64,000 nt of DNA from Aquimarina rhabdastrellae. Lineage in GTDB: Bacteria > Bacteroidota > Bacteroidia > Flavobacteriales > Flavobacteriaceae. The DNA lies in assembly GCA_947387485.1 (NCBI GenBank), contig CANDNT010000001.1:496001-560000 (forward strand). Reading direction: 5' to 3'. Below are positions 1-8,007 of this stretch, piece after piece. The translations under genes were made by a program, and so were the position numbers. Each line of letters opens with the position of its first letter. The stretch's first letter is position 1. The notes beneath the pieces were generated by a model, which was not told where the DNA came from, searched no databases, and saw only the letters and a list, made by a program, of their open reading frames with translations.

Positions 1-914
1 GTTGCCAAAGCCAAAACTGTGACTGTTTGAAATCCCCATAGCGGAATAATCCCTATAAATAAGCCTAACATAATAGCCGCTGTTTTTTTAGATGGACTAT
101 CATTACTCTTTAGTACATTTTCTTTCCAATAGCGTTTAACCCCCTTATCTTTTATCTTATAGAATAAATTACGTGGCCCATAAAATAAGATCGTTAAGGT
201 TACCAACCATGTATTTAAAATACTAATGCGAGTAAAATCTTTGAATGGTCTAAAATGTGTTACTCTTTCATTCTCATCATATAAAACTTCAATAGGAACA
301 TTGCGAACTTCTACACGGTTCCATGCTAGTTTTACGATAACCTCAATTTCTAACTCAAATTTTGTAGTATATAAATTGAGTTTTTCTATTTCTTTAATAG
401 GATATAATCGATATCCAGATTGCGTATCATCTAATTTGATACCTGTTTCTACATAATACCAAAAATTAGAAAATTTATTTCCAAAACTACTCTTATTAGG
501 TACTGTAGGATCATCCATCTTTCTGGATCCTATTAATAATAATGGTTTATCGGGATTTTGTTTTTCTAAAGCTTCTAAAAAGACAGGTAAATCTTTTGGA
601 TAATGTTGTCCATCACTATCTATAGTTATCGCATAATCATAACCTAATTCTGAAGCTTTTTTAAATGCTACTCTTAATGCTACTCCTTTTCCTTTATTCT
701 CAGAAAAGGTAATCAACTCTATTCTATTTTTATATTGTGATAAAATTTGAGGAGTCTCGTCTGTGGCTCCATCATTAACTACTATCACATTATTAGTATA
801 TGACAATACGCCATCTAAAACTCTGGTCAAAGTTTTTTGATTGTTATACGTCGGTATAATTACACAACAGTTTAACTGCTTAAAAGTTTCTGAAAAAGTA
901 TTAGTTAGGTTCAC
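1..914 (-). CDS. Family 2 glycosyltransferase with C-terminal DUF2062 domain (3' end cut by window)
   Basis: My own minus-strand reading gives a protein that starts at a GTG codon (912-914) and is still open at the window edge. An in-frame TAA lies directly before the GTG, so no longer start is possible, and no ATG precedes the catalytic domain. The N-terminus has the GT2 signature IIPTYNN, then NDGATDET and DSDGQHYP, the nucleotide-sugar and metal-binding motifs. The visible C-terminus (GLFIGIIPLWGFQT) matches the start of a DUF2062 membrane domain. GT2-DUF2062 proteins are commonly found in flexirubin and aryl-polyene clusters, so this is probably the next cluster gene, modifying or anchoring the pigment at the membrane; that role is inference. 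A terminator at 1016-1049 separates it from the upstream genes, so it probably has its own promoter in the 100 bases before it. Confidence 0.85.
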   Translation of the reverse strand, partial: MNLTNTFSETFKQLNCCVIIPTYNNQKTLTRVLDGVLSYTNNVIVVNDGATDETPQILSQYKNRIELITFSENKGKGVALRVAFKKASELGYDYAITIDSDGQHYPKDLPVFLEALEKQNPDKPLLLIGSRKMDDPTVPNKSSFGNKFSNFWYYVETGIKLDDTQSGYRLYPIKEIEKLNLYTTKFELEIEVIVKLAWNRVEVRNVPIEVLYDENERVTHFRPFKDFTRISILNTWLVTLTILFYGPRNLFYKIKDKGVKRYWKENVLKSNDSPSKKTAAIMLGLFIGIIPLWGFQTVTVLALA

Positions 915-1015
915 TTACTTGATTTTTGCCCAACAAAAATAACATATTCCTTGATATAGCTATCCTTATACTTATCTTTTAAAGTAATTCTAATTATGGC
1001 TATAATTAAAATTAC

Positions 1016-1049
1016 AAAAGCCCTAATAAAAAAGATTATTAGGGCTTTT
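1016..1049 (-). terminator. Rho-independent terminator after the lipoprotein gene
   Basis: A perfect 14-base stem (1016-1029 with 1036-1049) encloses a six-base loop. A-tract and T-tract flanks make it work in either direction. It lies 22 bases after the end of the minus-strand lipoprotein gene and before the GT2-DUF2062 gene. Confidence 0.85.
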
Positions 1050-1071
1050 ATACTATTTATGGAATTCTCTA

Positions 1072-1494
1072 TTATCTCAATTTAACTTCCTTATTTTCAA
1101 AAGACGTTATTTCAATACTTTGAGTTTTTCCGTTTGACTTATAATAGAGTTTTAATTTATCTCTATTGATATCTATCGTTTTATCTATACTTTCTATAAG
1201 TAATGTATATGCTCCTGCTTTGGTTATAGACTGCATAGTTTTTGAGCGATTTTGAGTCATCAATCCGATATTAAGATCTTGACCATTAAAATTTTCGTTC
1301 TCAATTTTATTTTCATCAAAAACTAAAACCATATCCTCACCAACCTCAAAAGATATTGCATATTGCATATAAGGTTGTTGTGTTCTAATACCTGGTATCA
1401 CAGTTTCTTTATAAACCGAAGTTAGCCTTAATTGACTTTTACAAGAACTACACATTACTAAAAGAGCTATAGCTAAAATTTGAATACCTTTCAT
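1072..1494 (-). CDS. Small predicted lipoprotein, function unknown
   Basis: This is a 140-residue protein with a short hydrophobic signal and a lipobox-like LLVMCSSC ending at about residue 18, so it is probably a lipidated periplasmic or outer-membrane protein. The rest looks like an all-beta domain with no motif I recognise. It starts five bases after the stop of the secreted Asp-box protein and ends just before a strong terminator, so it is the last gene of that transcript. Whether it works with the secreted protein or with the pigment cluster cannot be told from the sequence. Confidence 0.7.
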   Translation of the reverse strand: MKGIQILAIALLVMCSSCKSQLRLTSVYKETVIPGIRTQQPYMQYAISFEVGEDMVLVFDENKIENENFNGQDLNIGLMTQNRSKTMQSITKAGAYTLLIESIDKTIDINRDKLKLYYKSNGKTQSIEITSFENKEVKLR

Positions 1495-1499
1495 AATTA

Positions 1500-3986
1500 T
1501 TATTTAACGATAGCTTTTTTCACAACTTTTTTACCGCCATTTTCTACATTAACAAAGTACATCCCTGAAGCCACATTTGATAAATCAATTCCTAATGTAG
1601 TTTCCGAAGTTTTAAAATGTTTTATCACTCCACCTATCAAGTTGTATATAGTAATCGTAGATTCTCCTGATAAATCTTTTAATTTTAGTGTAAACTTTCC
1701 TTTTGATGGGTTAGGATATATACTTAGTACATCAGTTTCAAATTCATTAATAGATAATGCCTGTTGATTAACCGATACTTCCCAAACTCCTCTTCCGTAG
1801 GTTGCCACTCTTAATTTTTCTGTAGCATAATGTATTTCTATATCGTTAACAATTACGTTTGGCAATCCAGATCCATATCTTTTCCATTCTGTATCATCAT
1901 CATTACTATGAAAAACACCTATATCCGATCCTACAAAAATATCTCCATTACCTCCAGTAAGATAAGCCACTTTGTTTATAGGAAAATTAGGTAAGTTTCT
2001 ACTTATATTCTCCCAGTTACTTCCTCCATCTGTAGACTTATATACTTTTTGACCATTGTTATATCCACCATAACAAATATAAATCTCATTTGGATTTGTA
2101 GGATGAATTGCTACGTTTTTAATTCTTCCTCCTGATGGCTGGTTTATTGTACTCCATGATGTACCTCCGTTTGTAGTACGATGTAATCTTGACGATGCTG
2201 TTCTCGCTCCATCTATCACATATAATATTTGATTATTAGATGGTGCTATAGCAATTGCTTCTATAGATCCAGATGCTGGAGAATTTAAATTAATCCATGA
2301 ATTTCCAGAGTTATTTGATTTGTAAATATCTCCAAATCCTCCATAAATCGTATTAGGATTATTAGGGTCTATTTCTAATGGCCAAACAAAAGCAGCTCCT
2401 CCTGGTGTTGATAATCTAGATGGGCCGGTGGCAAAGCCATCTGTTGTTCTTTGAATTGTTCCAAATTGACTACAAGTCCATGCGATATCAGAGTTACTAT
2501 AGTTCCATAAAGCTTCTACTCCATCTGATCCATAATGTCTATTTATCCATTGATTACCATCATAATGTGTTATGTCATTATCTTGAGCGCCTGCTAATAA
2601 AAAGTTTGCATTTTGGGGAGTTCCTGCTACTTTATAATATTGTGTAATTGCTAATCCAGCAGATAAATCTGTCCATGCATTATTGGTAGTTATATCTCCT
2701 TTAAATAAACCTCCATCATTTGCAGAAAAGAGTACATCTCCATTTCCTGGCATGAATTTTAAATCATGGTGATCAGAATGCACATAAAAATATGGATTAC
2801 CTTGAGTCCAATATCCATCTAAATATCGTTCCCAACTATTACCACCATTTGTAGATCTCCATCCATGAACTCCACCAACAATTATTAAATTTTTATTGTT
2901 AGGAGATATTGCTAACGTTTGATTATATCCTCCCTGAGTAGAAATACCCGAAATATTAGACATCGGAGTCCAATTGCCTCCTCCATTTGTAGATTTAAAT
3001 AAAGAACCATTTCTAGTCATTACTACAATAAAATCTTCGTCTGCAGCAGTAGTTGCTATATCTAACCTTCCTGAGTTTGATATACCCGAAGATGAATTTG
3101 TCCAAGTCTCTCCATTATCTGTCGAAATGAAAAATCTACTATTAGATAAACTTGAAGCGAATAACGTTGTTGTACTTCCTTCTTTATATACGATATCATT
3201 AAATGCTCCAGATCTTTTTTCATTCCATGTATTACCACCATCAGTTGATTTATAAATCCCTGAACTAGTAGTTGCAAAAATCGTATTTACATTGCTAGGA
3301 TCGATTAATAAATGTGATATGGTACTTCTATTTGCTACATTTAATTCTAATCCAGTCATGTTCCATGAGCTCCCTTTATCTGTAGATTTTAGTACCCCTA
3401 TAGAACCATTTTGTCTTCCATCTGCATCTCCTGTTGCCAAATAAATTATATTAGGGTTTGATGGATCAACCACAATATCTGACACTCCTAGATTAGGTAC
3501 AACATCTCCCTTAGGTATCCATGAATTACCTCCATCTGTAGAGTTCCATACTCCTCCACCTGGTGATCCTACCCAAATTTCGTTTGTATCGTTGGGGTTG
3601 AACGCTACAACATTAAGCCTTCCTAATCCTGCATAAAAAGAGGCTACGGATTCAGGAATTGCTGTAGGTCCAATTAGTGTCCATTCTGCAGCTGATTTTA
3701 CTGTATTATTTTGTTCAAACTGCTTCCAATCTTGGTATGCTTTTCTAGCATCTGGAAAAGTTCCGTCATTATTAACACGACTTCTCCAGTAATATGACCA
3801 TCGCTCAAATTGCTTTACAGCTCTTTGATCTTCTCTATTGGAACTTTTTTTAAGTTCATCAATTCGATCTCGTTCGGCTTCAAGGATTTCAAAATAATTT
3901 TTGTTACTATGCCTCCAATCTTGAGCTATACCAGATATAGAAGCAACCATAAGCCCTAGTAAAAGGGGTAAGTGCTTTTTTTTCAT
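1500..3986 (-). CDS. Secreted Asp-box (BNR/sortilin-like) beta-propeller protein with T9SS sorting domain
   Basis: This 828-residue protein has a signal peptide (residues 1-21, ending SGIAQ), about nine Asp-box motifs of the type S-T-D-G-G-N-S-W spread over residues 150-690, and a C-terminal type IX secretion sorting domain (about 750-828, SIYPNPSKGKF to VKKAIVK). The Asp-boxes indicate a VPS10/sortilin or sialidase-like multi-bladed propeller. I see no sialidase FRIP motif or arginine triad, so I do not call it a sialidase. The T9SS domain predicts export across the outer membrane and attachment to, or release from, the surface. It follows the pigment operon after about 100 bases that contain a long inverted repeat next to its start codon. 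Confidence 0.9.
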   Translation of the reverse strand: MKKKHLPLLLGLMVASISGIAQDWRHSNKNYFEILEAERDRIDELKKSSNREDQRAVKQFERWSYYWRSRVNNDGTFPDARKAYQDWKQFEQNNTVKSAAEWTLIGPTAIPESVASFYAGLGRLNVVAFNPNDTNEIWVGSPGGGVWNSTDGGNSWIPKGDVVPNLGVSDIVVDPSNPNIIYLATGDADGRQNGSIGVLKSTDKGSSWNMTGLELNVANRSTISHLLIDPSNVNTIFATTSSGIYKSTDGGNTWNEKRSGAFNDIVYKEGSTTTLFASSLSNSRFFISTDNGETWTNSSSGISNSGRLDIATTAADEDFIVVMTRNGSLFKSTNGGGNWTPMSNISGISTQGGYNQTLAISPNNKNLIIVGGVHGWRSTNGGNSWERYLDGYWTQGNPYFYVHSDHHDLKFMPGNGDVLFSANDGGLFKGDITTNNAWTDLSAGLAITQYYKVAGTPQNANFLLAGAQDNDITHYDGNQWINRHYGSDGVEALWNYSNSDIAWTCSQFGTIQRTTDGFATGPSRLSTPGGAAFVWPLEIDPNNPNTIYGGFGDIYKSNNSGNSWINLNSPASGSIEAIAIAPSNNQILYVIDGARTASSRLHRTTNGGTSWSTINQPSGGRIKNVAIHPTNPNEIYICYGGYNNGQKVYKSTDGGSNWENISRNLPNFPINKVAYLTGGNGDIFVGSDIGVFHSNDDDTEWKRYGSGLPNVIVNDIEIHYATEKLRVATYGRGVWEVSVNQQALSINEFETDVLSIYPNPSKGKFTLKLKDLSGESTITIYNLIGGVIKHFKTSETTLGIDLSNVASGMYFVNVENGGKKVVKKAIVK

Positions 3987-3990
3987 GTGA

Positions 3991-4054
3991 TTTAGGTTAA
4001 TTAGTGTTAAGTCTTAGGCTAGTAACGTCTCTTCTTTTAGTTTATTAACCTAAA
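3991..4054 (-). repeat. Perfect 11-base inverted repeat in the leader of the secreted Asp-box gene
   Basis: The arms TTTAGGTTAAT (3991-4001) and ATTAACCTAAA (4044-4054) are perfect reverse complements separated by 42 bases. The promoter-distal arm ends four bases before the start codon of the minus-strand gene at 3986. In RNA it would put the ribosome-binding region in a stem. It is not followed by a U tract, so it is not a classical terminator. Confidence 0.6.
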
Positions 4055-4089
4055 ATTCAAAACTTTACAAAAAATTAACATACAATCAC

Positions 4090-4542
4090 TTAATTATTTT
4101 CAAAGTATGCAGCAATATATACTTTGATTTGCTCTGAAGAATTTTGTAGATTTTGTTCGATATATAACTTATCTTCTTTTATATTCTTTTTATATCTCGT
4201 GATTCGAGGGGCATTTTCCTGTACACTTAATCTCACGAATCTAATTTCTATATCGTTAGGGTGTTTTGCGACAACTTCCTCAATAAGTTTTGCACCTTCT
4301 TTAAAGAACTTAATTTTATCTTTTCTAGTTTTAGCAAACTTTGCTTTAAGTGTTAATGCCGCTCCATAATATACTTTTAATAATGCTTCGTTTTCTTTTA
4401 TTACTGCATCTTTCGTTATAGCATACAGCTCTTCAGTTTTTTCAGCATTAAGATGAGCTACCTTATATAACTCTCTTATCTGAGTTTTATCTACTTGCTG
4501 AAAAGAACATATACTGCAAAAAAGAATTATTAAAAGTTTCAT
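4090..4542 (-). CDS. Small exported protein of the pigment cluster, function unknown
   Basis: This 150-residue protein has a short N-terminal hydrophobic signal (MKLLIILFCSICSF) followed by a mostly helical, lysine-rich domain that resembles a TPR-like helical hairpin (AHLNAEKTEELY, then KHPNDIEIRFVRL). It starts three bases after the end of the dehydratase gene and is the last gene of the long minus-strand run. Its operon position suggests a periplasmic accessory role in pigment transport or assembly. The sequence gives no enzymatic motif. Confidence 0.7.
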   Translation of the reverse strand: MKLLIILFCSICSFQQVDKTQIRELYKVAHLNAEKTEELYAITKDAVIKENEALLKVYYGAALTLKAKFAKTRKDKIKFFKEGAKLIEEVVAKHPNDIEIRFVRLSVQENAPRITRYKKNIKEDKLYIEQNLQNSSEQIKVYIAAYFENN

Positions 4543-4545
4543 TAC

Positions 4546-4911
4546 CTATATTTTTTTAAATGTAGTTACTACTTTTAAAGCTACAGTATCACCATAAGAA
4601 CATACATTCTTTACTTTGATACTATCTTCTTTATCTGTAAATTCATTTTTTATAGTAAGAATTGGAGTTTCTTCAGGATTAATCACTGCCATAAACTTTA
4701 CATTAGAAGCTTTGGTCATCAATAATGAAGTCTGCAAGCGTTCTTCTGTAAGTTCTTTTATTATTTGAAGCATACACACTCCTGGTGTTATTGGCTTATT
4801 AGGAAAATGGCCTTTAAACACATCATTTTCTGGATTTAATTTAATCACAGTTGTTTGTATATTACCTTCAATTTTTTCTGATTGCTTTTGATAAAAGTCT
4901 GTGATTAACAT
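4546..4911 (-). CDS. FabZ-like 3-hydroxyacyl-ACP dehydratase (hotdog fold)
   Basis: This 121-residue hotdog protein carries the FabZ signature FKGHFPNKPITPGVCMLQ at about residues 33-50, with the catalytic His in GHFP. In FabZ this family dehydrates 3-hydroxyacyl-ACP to trans-2-enoyl-ACP. It is a little shorter than housekeeping FabZ. In the pigment operon it would generate the conjugated double bonds of the aryl polyene, because no enoyl reductase is encoded in the run. It lies two bases from the neighbouring lipoprotein gene. A second hotdog dehydratase is encoded at 15167-15628, so the two may act on different chain lengths or moieties. Confidence 0.85.
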   Translation of the reverse strand: MLITDFYQKQSEKIEGNIQTTVIKLNPENDVFKGHFPNKPITPGVCMLQIIKELTEERLQTSLLMTKASNVKFMAVINPEETPILTIKNEFTDKEDSIKVKNVCSYGDTVALKVVTTFKKI

Positions 4912-4913
4912 CT

Positions 4914-5534
4914 TTATTTTTTTAATAGGTGTAATTTCATTCTTAATTTGATTCCGTGATGCTGAATTGTAATTTCTTCTGCTACATTTTCATCAATCTT
5001 ATCAAAGAGTATACTAAACTTTTCTTTTCGTTTAGTCGTTTGTTTGATACTATCTAATCGATTTTTAGAATCGTCGTAAAAATAGTAATTAAATCTTTTA
5101 TCTGCTTTTGTTTTTACAATCCTTTCTGCTTTTGTCTCAAAAGCTTTAATTGGATCCAAAGTTTCATCTATTAACGCTTTAAAATCTTTTTTGAAAATAT
5201 TAATAATGATCTTTTTATCTAAATCTTTTAGAATGTAATGAACTTTAAAATCCTCTTTATTAAATTCAAAATCAAATATCGTTCCGCCAAATTGTGTTGT
5301 AAACACTGCACGATGTAGTCCTTCTTTAATTTTTTTTATAATTAAAATTCCACTAAAATTCTGATTATATACCGCTATATCTGTTTTATATACATAATCA
5401 AACGCTGCATTTGCAAAATACGGATTTGTATATGTTACTTTTATCCCTATAGCATCTTCTTCTTGTGCATATTCAATAGGTTTACAACTACAAAACCCTA
5501 AAAGAACAACTAAATTAATGAGTAAATATCTCAT
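4914..5534 (-). CDS. Predicted lipoprotein of the pigment cluster
   Basis: This 206-residue protein begins with a signal and a lipobox (LLGFCSC, Cys at about 17), so it should be lipid-anchored in the periplasm. The body is beta-rich and lysine-rich with no catalytic motif I recognise. Its first 20 bases overlap the end of the LolA-like gene, which points to coupled translation. Aryl-polyene clusters typically encode a small lipoprotein beside their LolA-like carrier, and I infer a comparable role in moving the lipid pigment to the outer membrane. Confidence 0.75.
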   Translation of the reverse strand: MRYLLINLVVLLGFCSCKPIEYAQEEDAIGIKVTYTNPYFANAAFDYVYKTDIAVYNQNFSGILIIKKIKEGLHRAVFTTQFGGTIFDFEFNKEDFKVHYILKDLDKKIIINIFKKDFKALIDETLDPIKAFETKAERIVKTKADKRFNYYFYDDSKNRLDSIKQTTKRKEKFSILFDKIDENVAEEITIQHHGIKLRMKLHLLKK

Positions 5535-6144
5535 CTGAAATAGGTTTGTCTATTTGTACATTTTCATATATAGTTAATGTATAATCTCCTGATTCCTCTA
5601 TAGTCTTAATACTCAATGCCCAATGAGTTTTTTTACTATATACAGTCTCAAGTGAATTAAACATCTTCTTTAATCTTGGATCTTTGGGTATTGCTTTAAC
5701 TATATATTCTTTTGGTGTTTCAAAAAACGACAAATCAAATCTAGTATCATCAAACATTTTTCCATTTGTCATTTCTTTTAATAATTTATTGAGTTCTTTA
5801 AACATCTTATTAGATTGAAGGTCTATTTTAGTTTTCTTTCCTTCATCATTAATAAATAGTTTTTCATCTTTATAAATTACATTATAACTATAAGGTTCTG
5901 TATAGCCCCACCTTAATTTATCTGGATATTTAATATATAATTTACCTCTACTCTCAATATCATTTGATAGGAAATCAATATGTTTTATTTGTATAAAATC
6001 GGCTGTAGCAGTTTTAAACTTTTTTGCTATATTCTCTACAGCTTCTTTAAATTCTGCTATATCTTTTGCAGCCATAGCCTTCTCTTGTGCTTGAATACTC
6101 AAAGCACTACACCATAATACACAAAATAATATTATTTTTTTCAT
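5515..6144 (-). CDS. LolA-like outer-membrane lipid/lipoprotein carrier of the pigment cluster
   Basis: This 209-residue periplasmic protein has a cleavable signal (ALSIQAQ near residue 20) and the LolA-family core: ADFIQIKHIDF, SRGKLYIKYPDKLRWGYTEP and INDEGKKTKI. LolA is a half-barrel chaperone that ferries lipoproteins. Copies inside flexirubin and aryl-polyene clusters are thought to shuttle the hydrophobic pigment to the outer membrane. It overlaps the following lipoprotein gene by 20 bases and follows the deacetylase gene by seven bases. It is unlikely to be the housekeeping LolA, because it sits in the biosynthetic operon. Confidence 0.88.
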   Translation of the reverse strand: MKKIILFCVLWCSALSIQAQEKAMAAKDIAEFKEAVENIAKKFKTATADFIQIKHIDFLSNDIESRGKLYIKYPDKLRWGYTEPYSYNVIYKDEKLFINDEGKKTKIDLQSNKMFKELNKLLKEMTNGKMFDDTRFDLSFFETPKEYIVKAIPKDPRLKKMFNSLETVYSKKTHWALSIKTIEESGDYTLTIYENVQIDKPISDEIFTH

Positions 6145-6151
6145 ATCCCTC

Positions 6152-6949
6152 TTAGTTATTTTTTATGTCTCCCGCTACTTGATAAGCTTCTATACCTAAT
6201 AAAGTAGCAACATCTACAGTTTCAAAACTATGTTTTTTTAAATATACCAACAACTGTTCCAATGTTTCTCTTGTTTTAATTTGAGTATCATGAAGTAGTA
6301 TTATATCACCAGATGTCAAGTTTTTTGTAATACGCTTTAAAACTTTTGTTGTTGACTTTGTCGATGTATCAAAAGATCTTTTATTCCACCCTATAACTTT
6401 ATGTTTTGTAATTTTTAAGGCTCTAGCTATGTCTGGATTTGTTACTCCATAAGGAGGTCTAAACAATTGTGGTTTTTTACTAATAATACTTGCTATTGCA
6501 TGATCAGTATCCAGAATTTCTTTCGAAAATTTCTTTGTATTATATAAATCTATAGTCTTGCTATGAGAATAGGTATGATTGCCTATAAGATGCCCTTCTT
6601 CTTCTATTTTTTTTAAGATATCAGGATATTTTTCGATTTGTTTTCCTATACAAAAGAAAGTAGCTTTTGCATTATACGCTTTAAGCAATTCAAGTATAGC
6701 TACTGTATTCTCATGAGGACCATCATCAAATGTTATCGCAATTGCTTTTTTTTGATATTTATCTGCTTTACAGTAACTCTTTACAAAATACTGCGAATCT
6801 ATATTACATACTCCATAAACAGTAATCATTAACCATGGTACTATTACTATACTTATCATCCACCAAGAAGTTACTCCTATAAATCCTAACGAGATAAGGA
6901 GTATTAGTATACTAATACTTATGCCATTAACTAATTTTCTGATTAACAT
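6152..6949 (-). CDS. Membrane-anchored polysaccharide deacetylase-family (NodB-type) hydrolase
   Basis: This 265-residue protein has two N-terminal membrane segments (about 10-45) and then a NodB homology domain. TFDDGP (73-78) holds the catalytic and metal Asp residues. The metal His pair is in GNHTYSH (His125 and His129), and RPPYG (164-168) is motif 3. The full zinc triad is present, so it should be active. Members deacetylate carbohydrate or other amides at the membrane surface. Homologues occur in flexirubin clusters, where the substrate is not known to me. It overlaps the Cys-less ketosynthase gene by seven bases. Confidence 0.88.
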   Translation of the reverse strand: MLIRKLVNGISISILILLISLGFIGVTSWWMISIVIVPWLMITVYGVCNIDSQYFVKSYCKADKYQKKAIAITFDDGPHENTVAILELLKAYNAKATFFCIGKQIEKYPDILKKIEEEGHLIGNHTYSHSKTIDLYNTKKFSKEILDTDHAIASIISKKPQLFRPPYGVTNPDIARALKITKHKVIGWNKRSFDTSTKSTTKVLKRITKNLTSGDIILLHDTQIKTRETLEQLLVYLKKHSFETVDVATLLGIEAYQVAGDIKNN

Positions 6950-8007
6950 TTACGTAATAAGGCTATACTATGATTCTCTCCTCTGTAATGATTATATATC
7001 AATATATTCTTATGCTCTTGACTTTTTTTGTCATTTAATCTTAAAACATCTGGTACATTTTTATATTCAAATATTTTAGTACCAATCCAATAAGCAAATG
7101 CAGATGCTGTATGATATTCTCCTATCAAGTGTTTATAATATAATTGCTCTGTATCTTTAAATAACGTCTGCTGTAACTCTTGATAGTAATGATCAAAAGA
7201 ATGATCCCCATTATTTCCTAGTACTATGGCATCAATAGCAGTTATTTCCAAATCATTTCTAGCTATAAATTCTAGAATATCTTTTTTAATTTCTTCAACA
7301 GATGCACTATACTTAATTTCTACATCTACGATCTCGGCTATATTATTAGTAGTATCCTCATTACCAATTACCATAAAGGTTGCTCCCTCTGATGCTATAG
7401 TTCCTGTTGTTGTAGAGGATAATAATTCTAAGTTATGTATTTCTTCTTTTTTTACATCTCCATTAAGTATATGAAATCTAGAAGAAGTTTTTGCGATCTC
7501 ATCAATACCTCCAACCATAATATTACTATTAGGCTGTTCATCTAGCATTAATTGCGCATCAATAATAGCAGATTCAAAAGATACTGCAGATTGTACATAG
7601 GTAACATTATATGCTTTACATTTTAATCCTAAAGCTATTTGTCCTCCTACCGTATTATGCGTTGATTGTATAAATAATGTTGGTGTTAAATATTGTTCAT
7701 CATCATATAATATTTTTTCAAGAAACTTTTCAGAATCTTGTCTACACCCCATTCCTGTACCTGTAATTATAGCATCAGGTTGTTCTATATTAGCTTGTTT
7801 TAATGCCATTTGAGAAGCTGTTACTCCCATCTTTACTGCTTTTGACATACGTCTCATTGCAGCTGGCTTTATAAATTCCTTATAATTGGGATCACTAGCT
7901 CTAAAAATAGATTCTTGATATGATATAATTTCTTCTAGAAATTGATCTTCTACTGTTGTGGGTTGTGCTGTTATACTCGCAATTCCCTTGATATAACATT
8001 TGCTCAT
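6943..8007 (-). CDS. Catalytically incomplete ketosynthase, chain-length-factor-like
   Basis: This 354-residue thiolase-fold protein is related to FabF-type ketosynthases but lacks the active-site Cys. Aligned with the neighbouring enzyme (ISTACSSAANAI), its equivalent segment is YVQSAVSFESAI, which puts Ala141 at the Cys position. The first catalytic His motif (HGTATP in active enzymes) is replaced by NNGDHSF. The second His is kept in GEYHTAS. By analogy with KS-alpha/KS-beta pairs and with aryl-polyene ketosynthase heterodimers, it probably partners the intact ketosynthase at 8004-9203, whose gene it overlaps by four bases (ATGA). The pairing is inference from position and residues. Confidence 0.85.
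   Translation of the reverse strand: MSKCYIKGIASITAQPTTVEDQFLEEIISYQESIFRASDPNYKEFIKPAAMRRMSKAVKMGVTASQMALKQANIEQPDAIITGTGMGCRQDSEKFLEKILYDDEQYLTPTLFIQSTHNTVGGQIALGLKCKAYNVTYVQSAVSFESAIIDAQLMLDEQPNSNIMVGGIDEIAKTSSRFHILNGDVKKEEIHNLELLSSTTTGTIASEGATFMVIGNEDTTNNIAEIVDVEIKYSASVEEIKKDILEFIARNDLEITAIDAIVLGNNGDHSFDHYYQELQQTLFKDTEQLYYKHLIGEYHTASAFAYWIGTKIFEYKNVPDVLRLNDKKSQEHKNILIYNHYRGENHSIALLRKC

Noticed and set aside
1500..3986. Sialidase activity of the Asp-box protein
   Set aside because: Asp-boxes are abundant but no FRIP motif or arginine triad was seen; propeller fold only.
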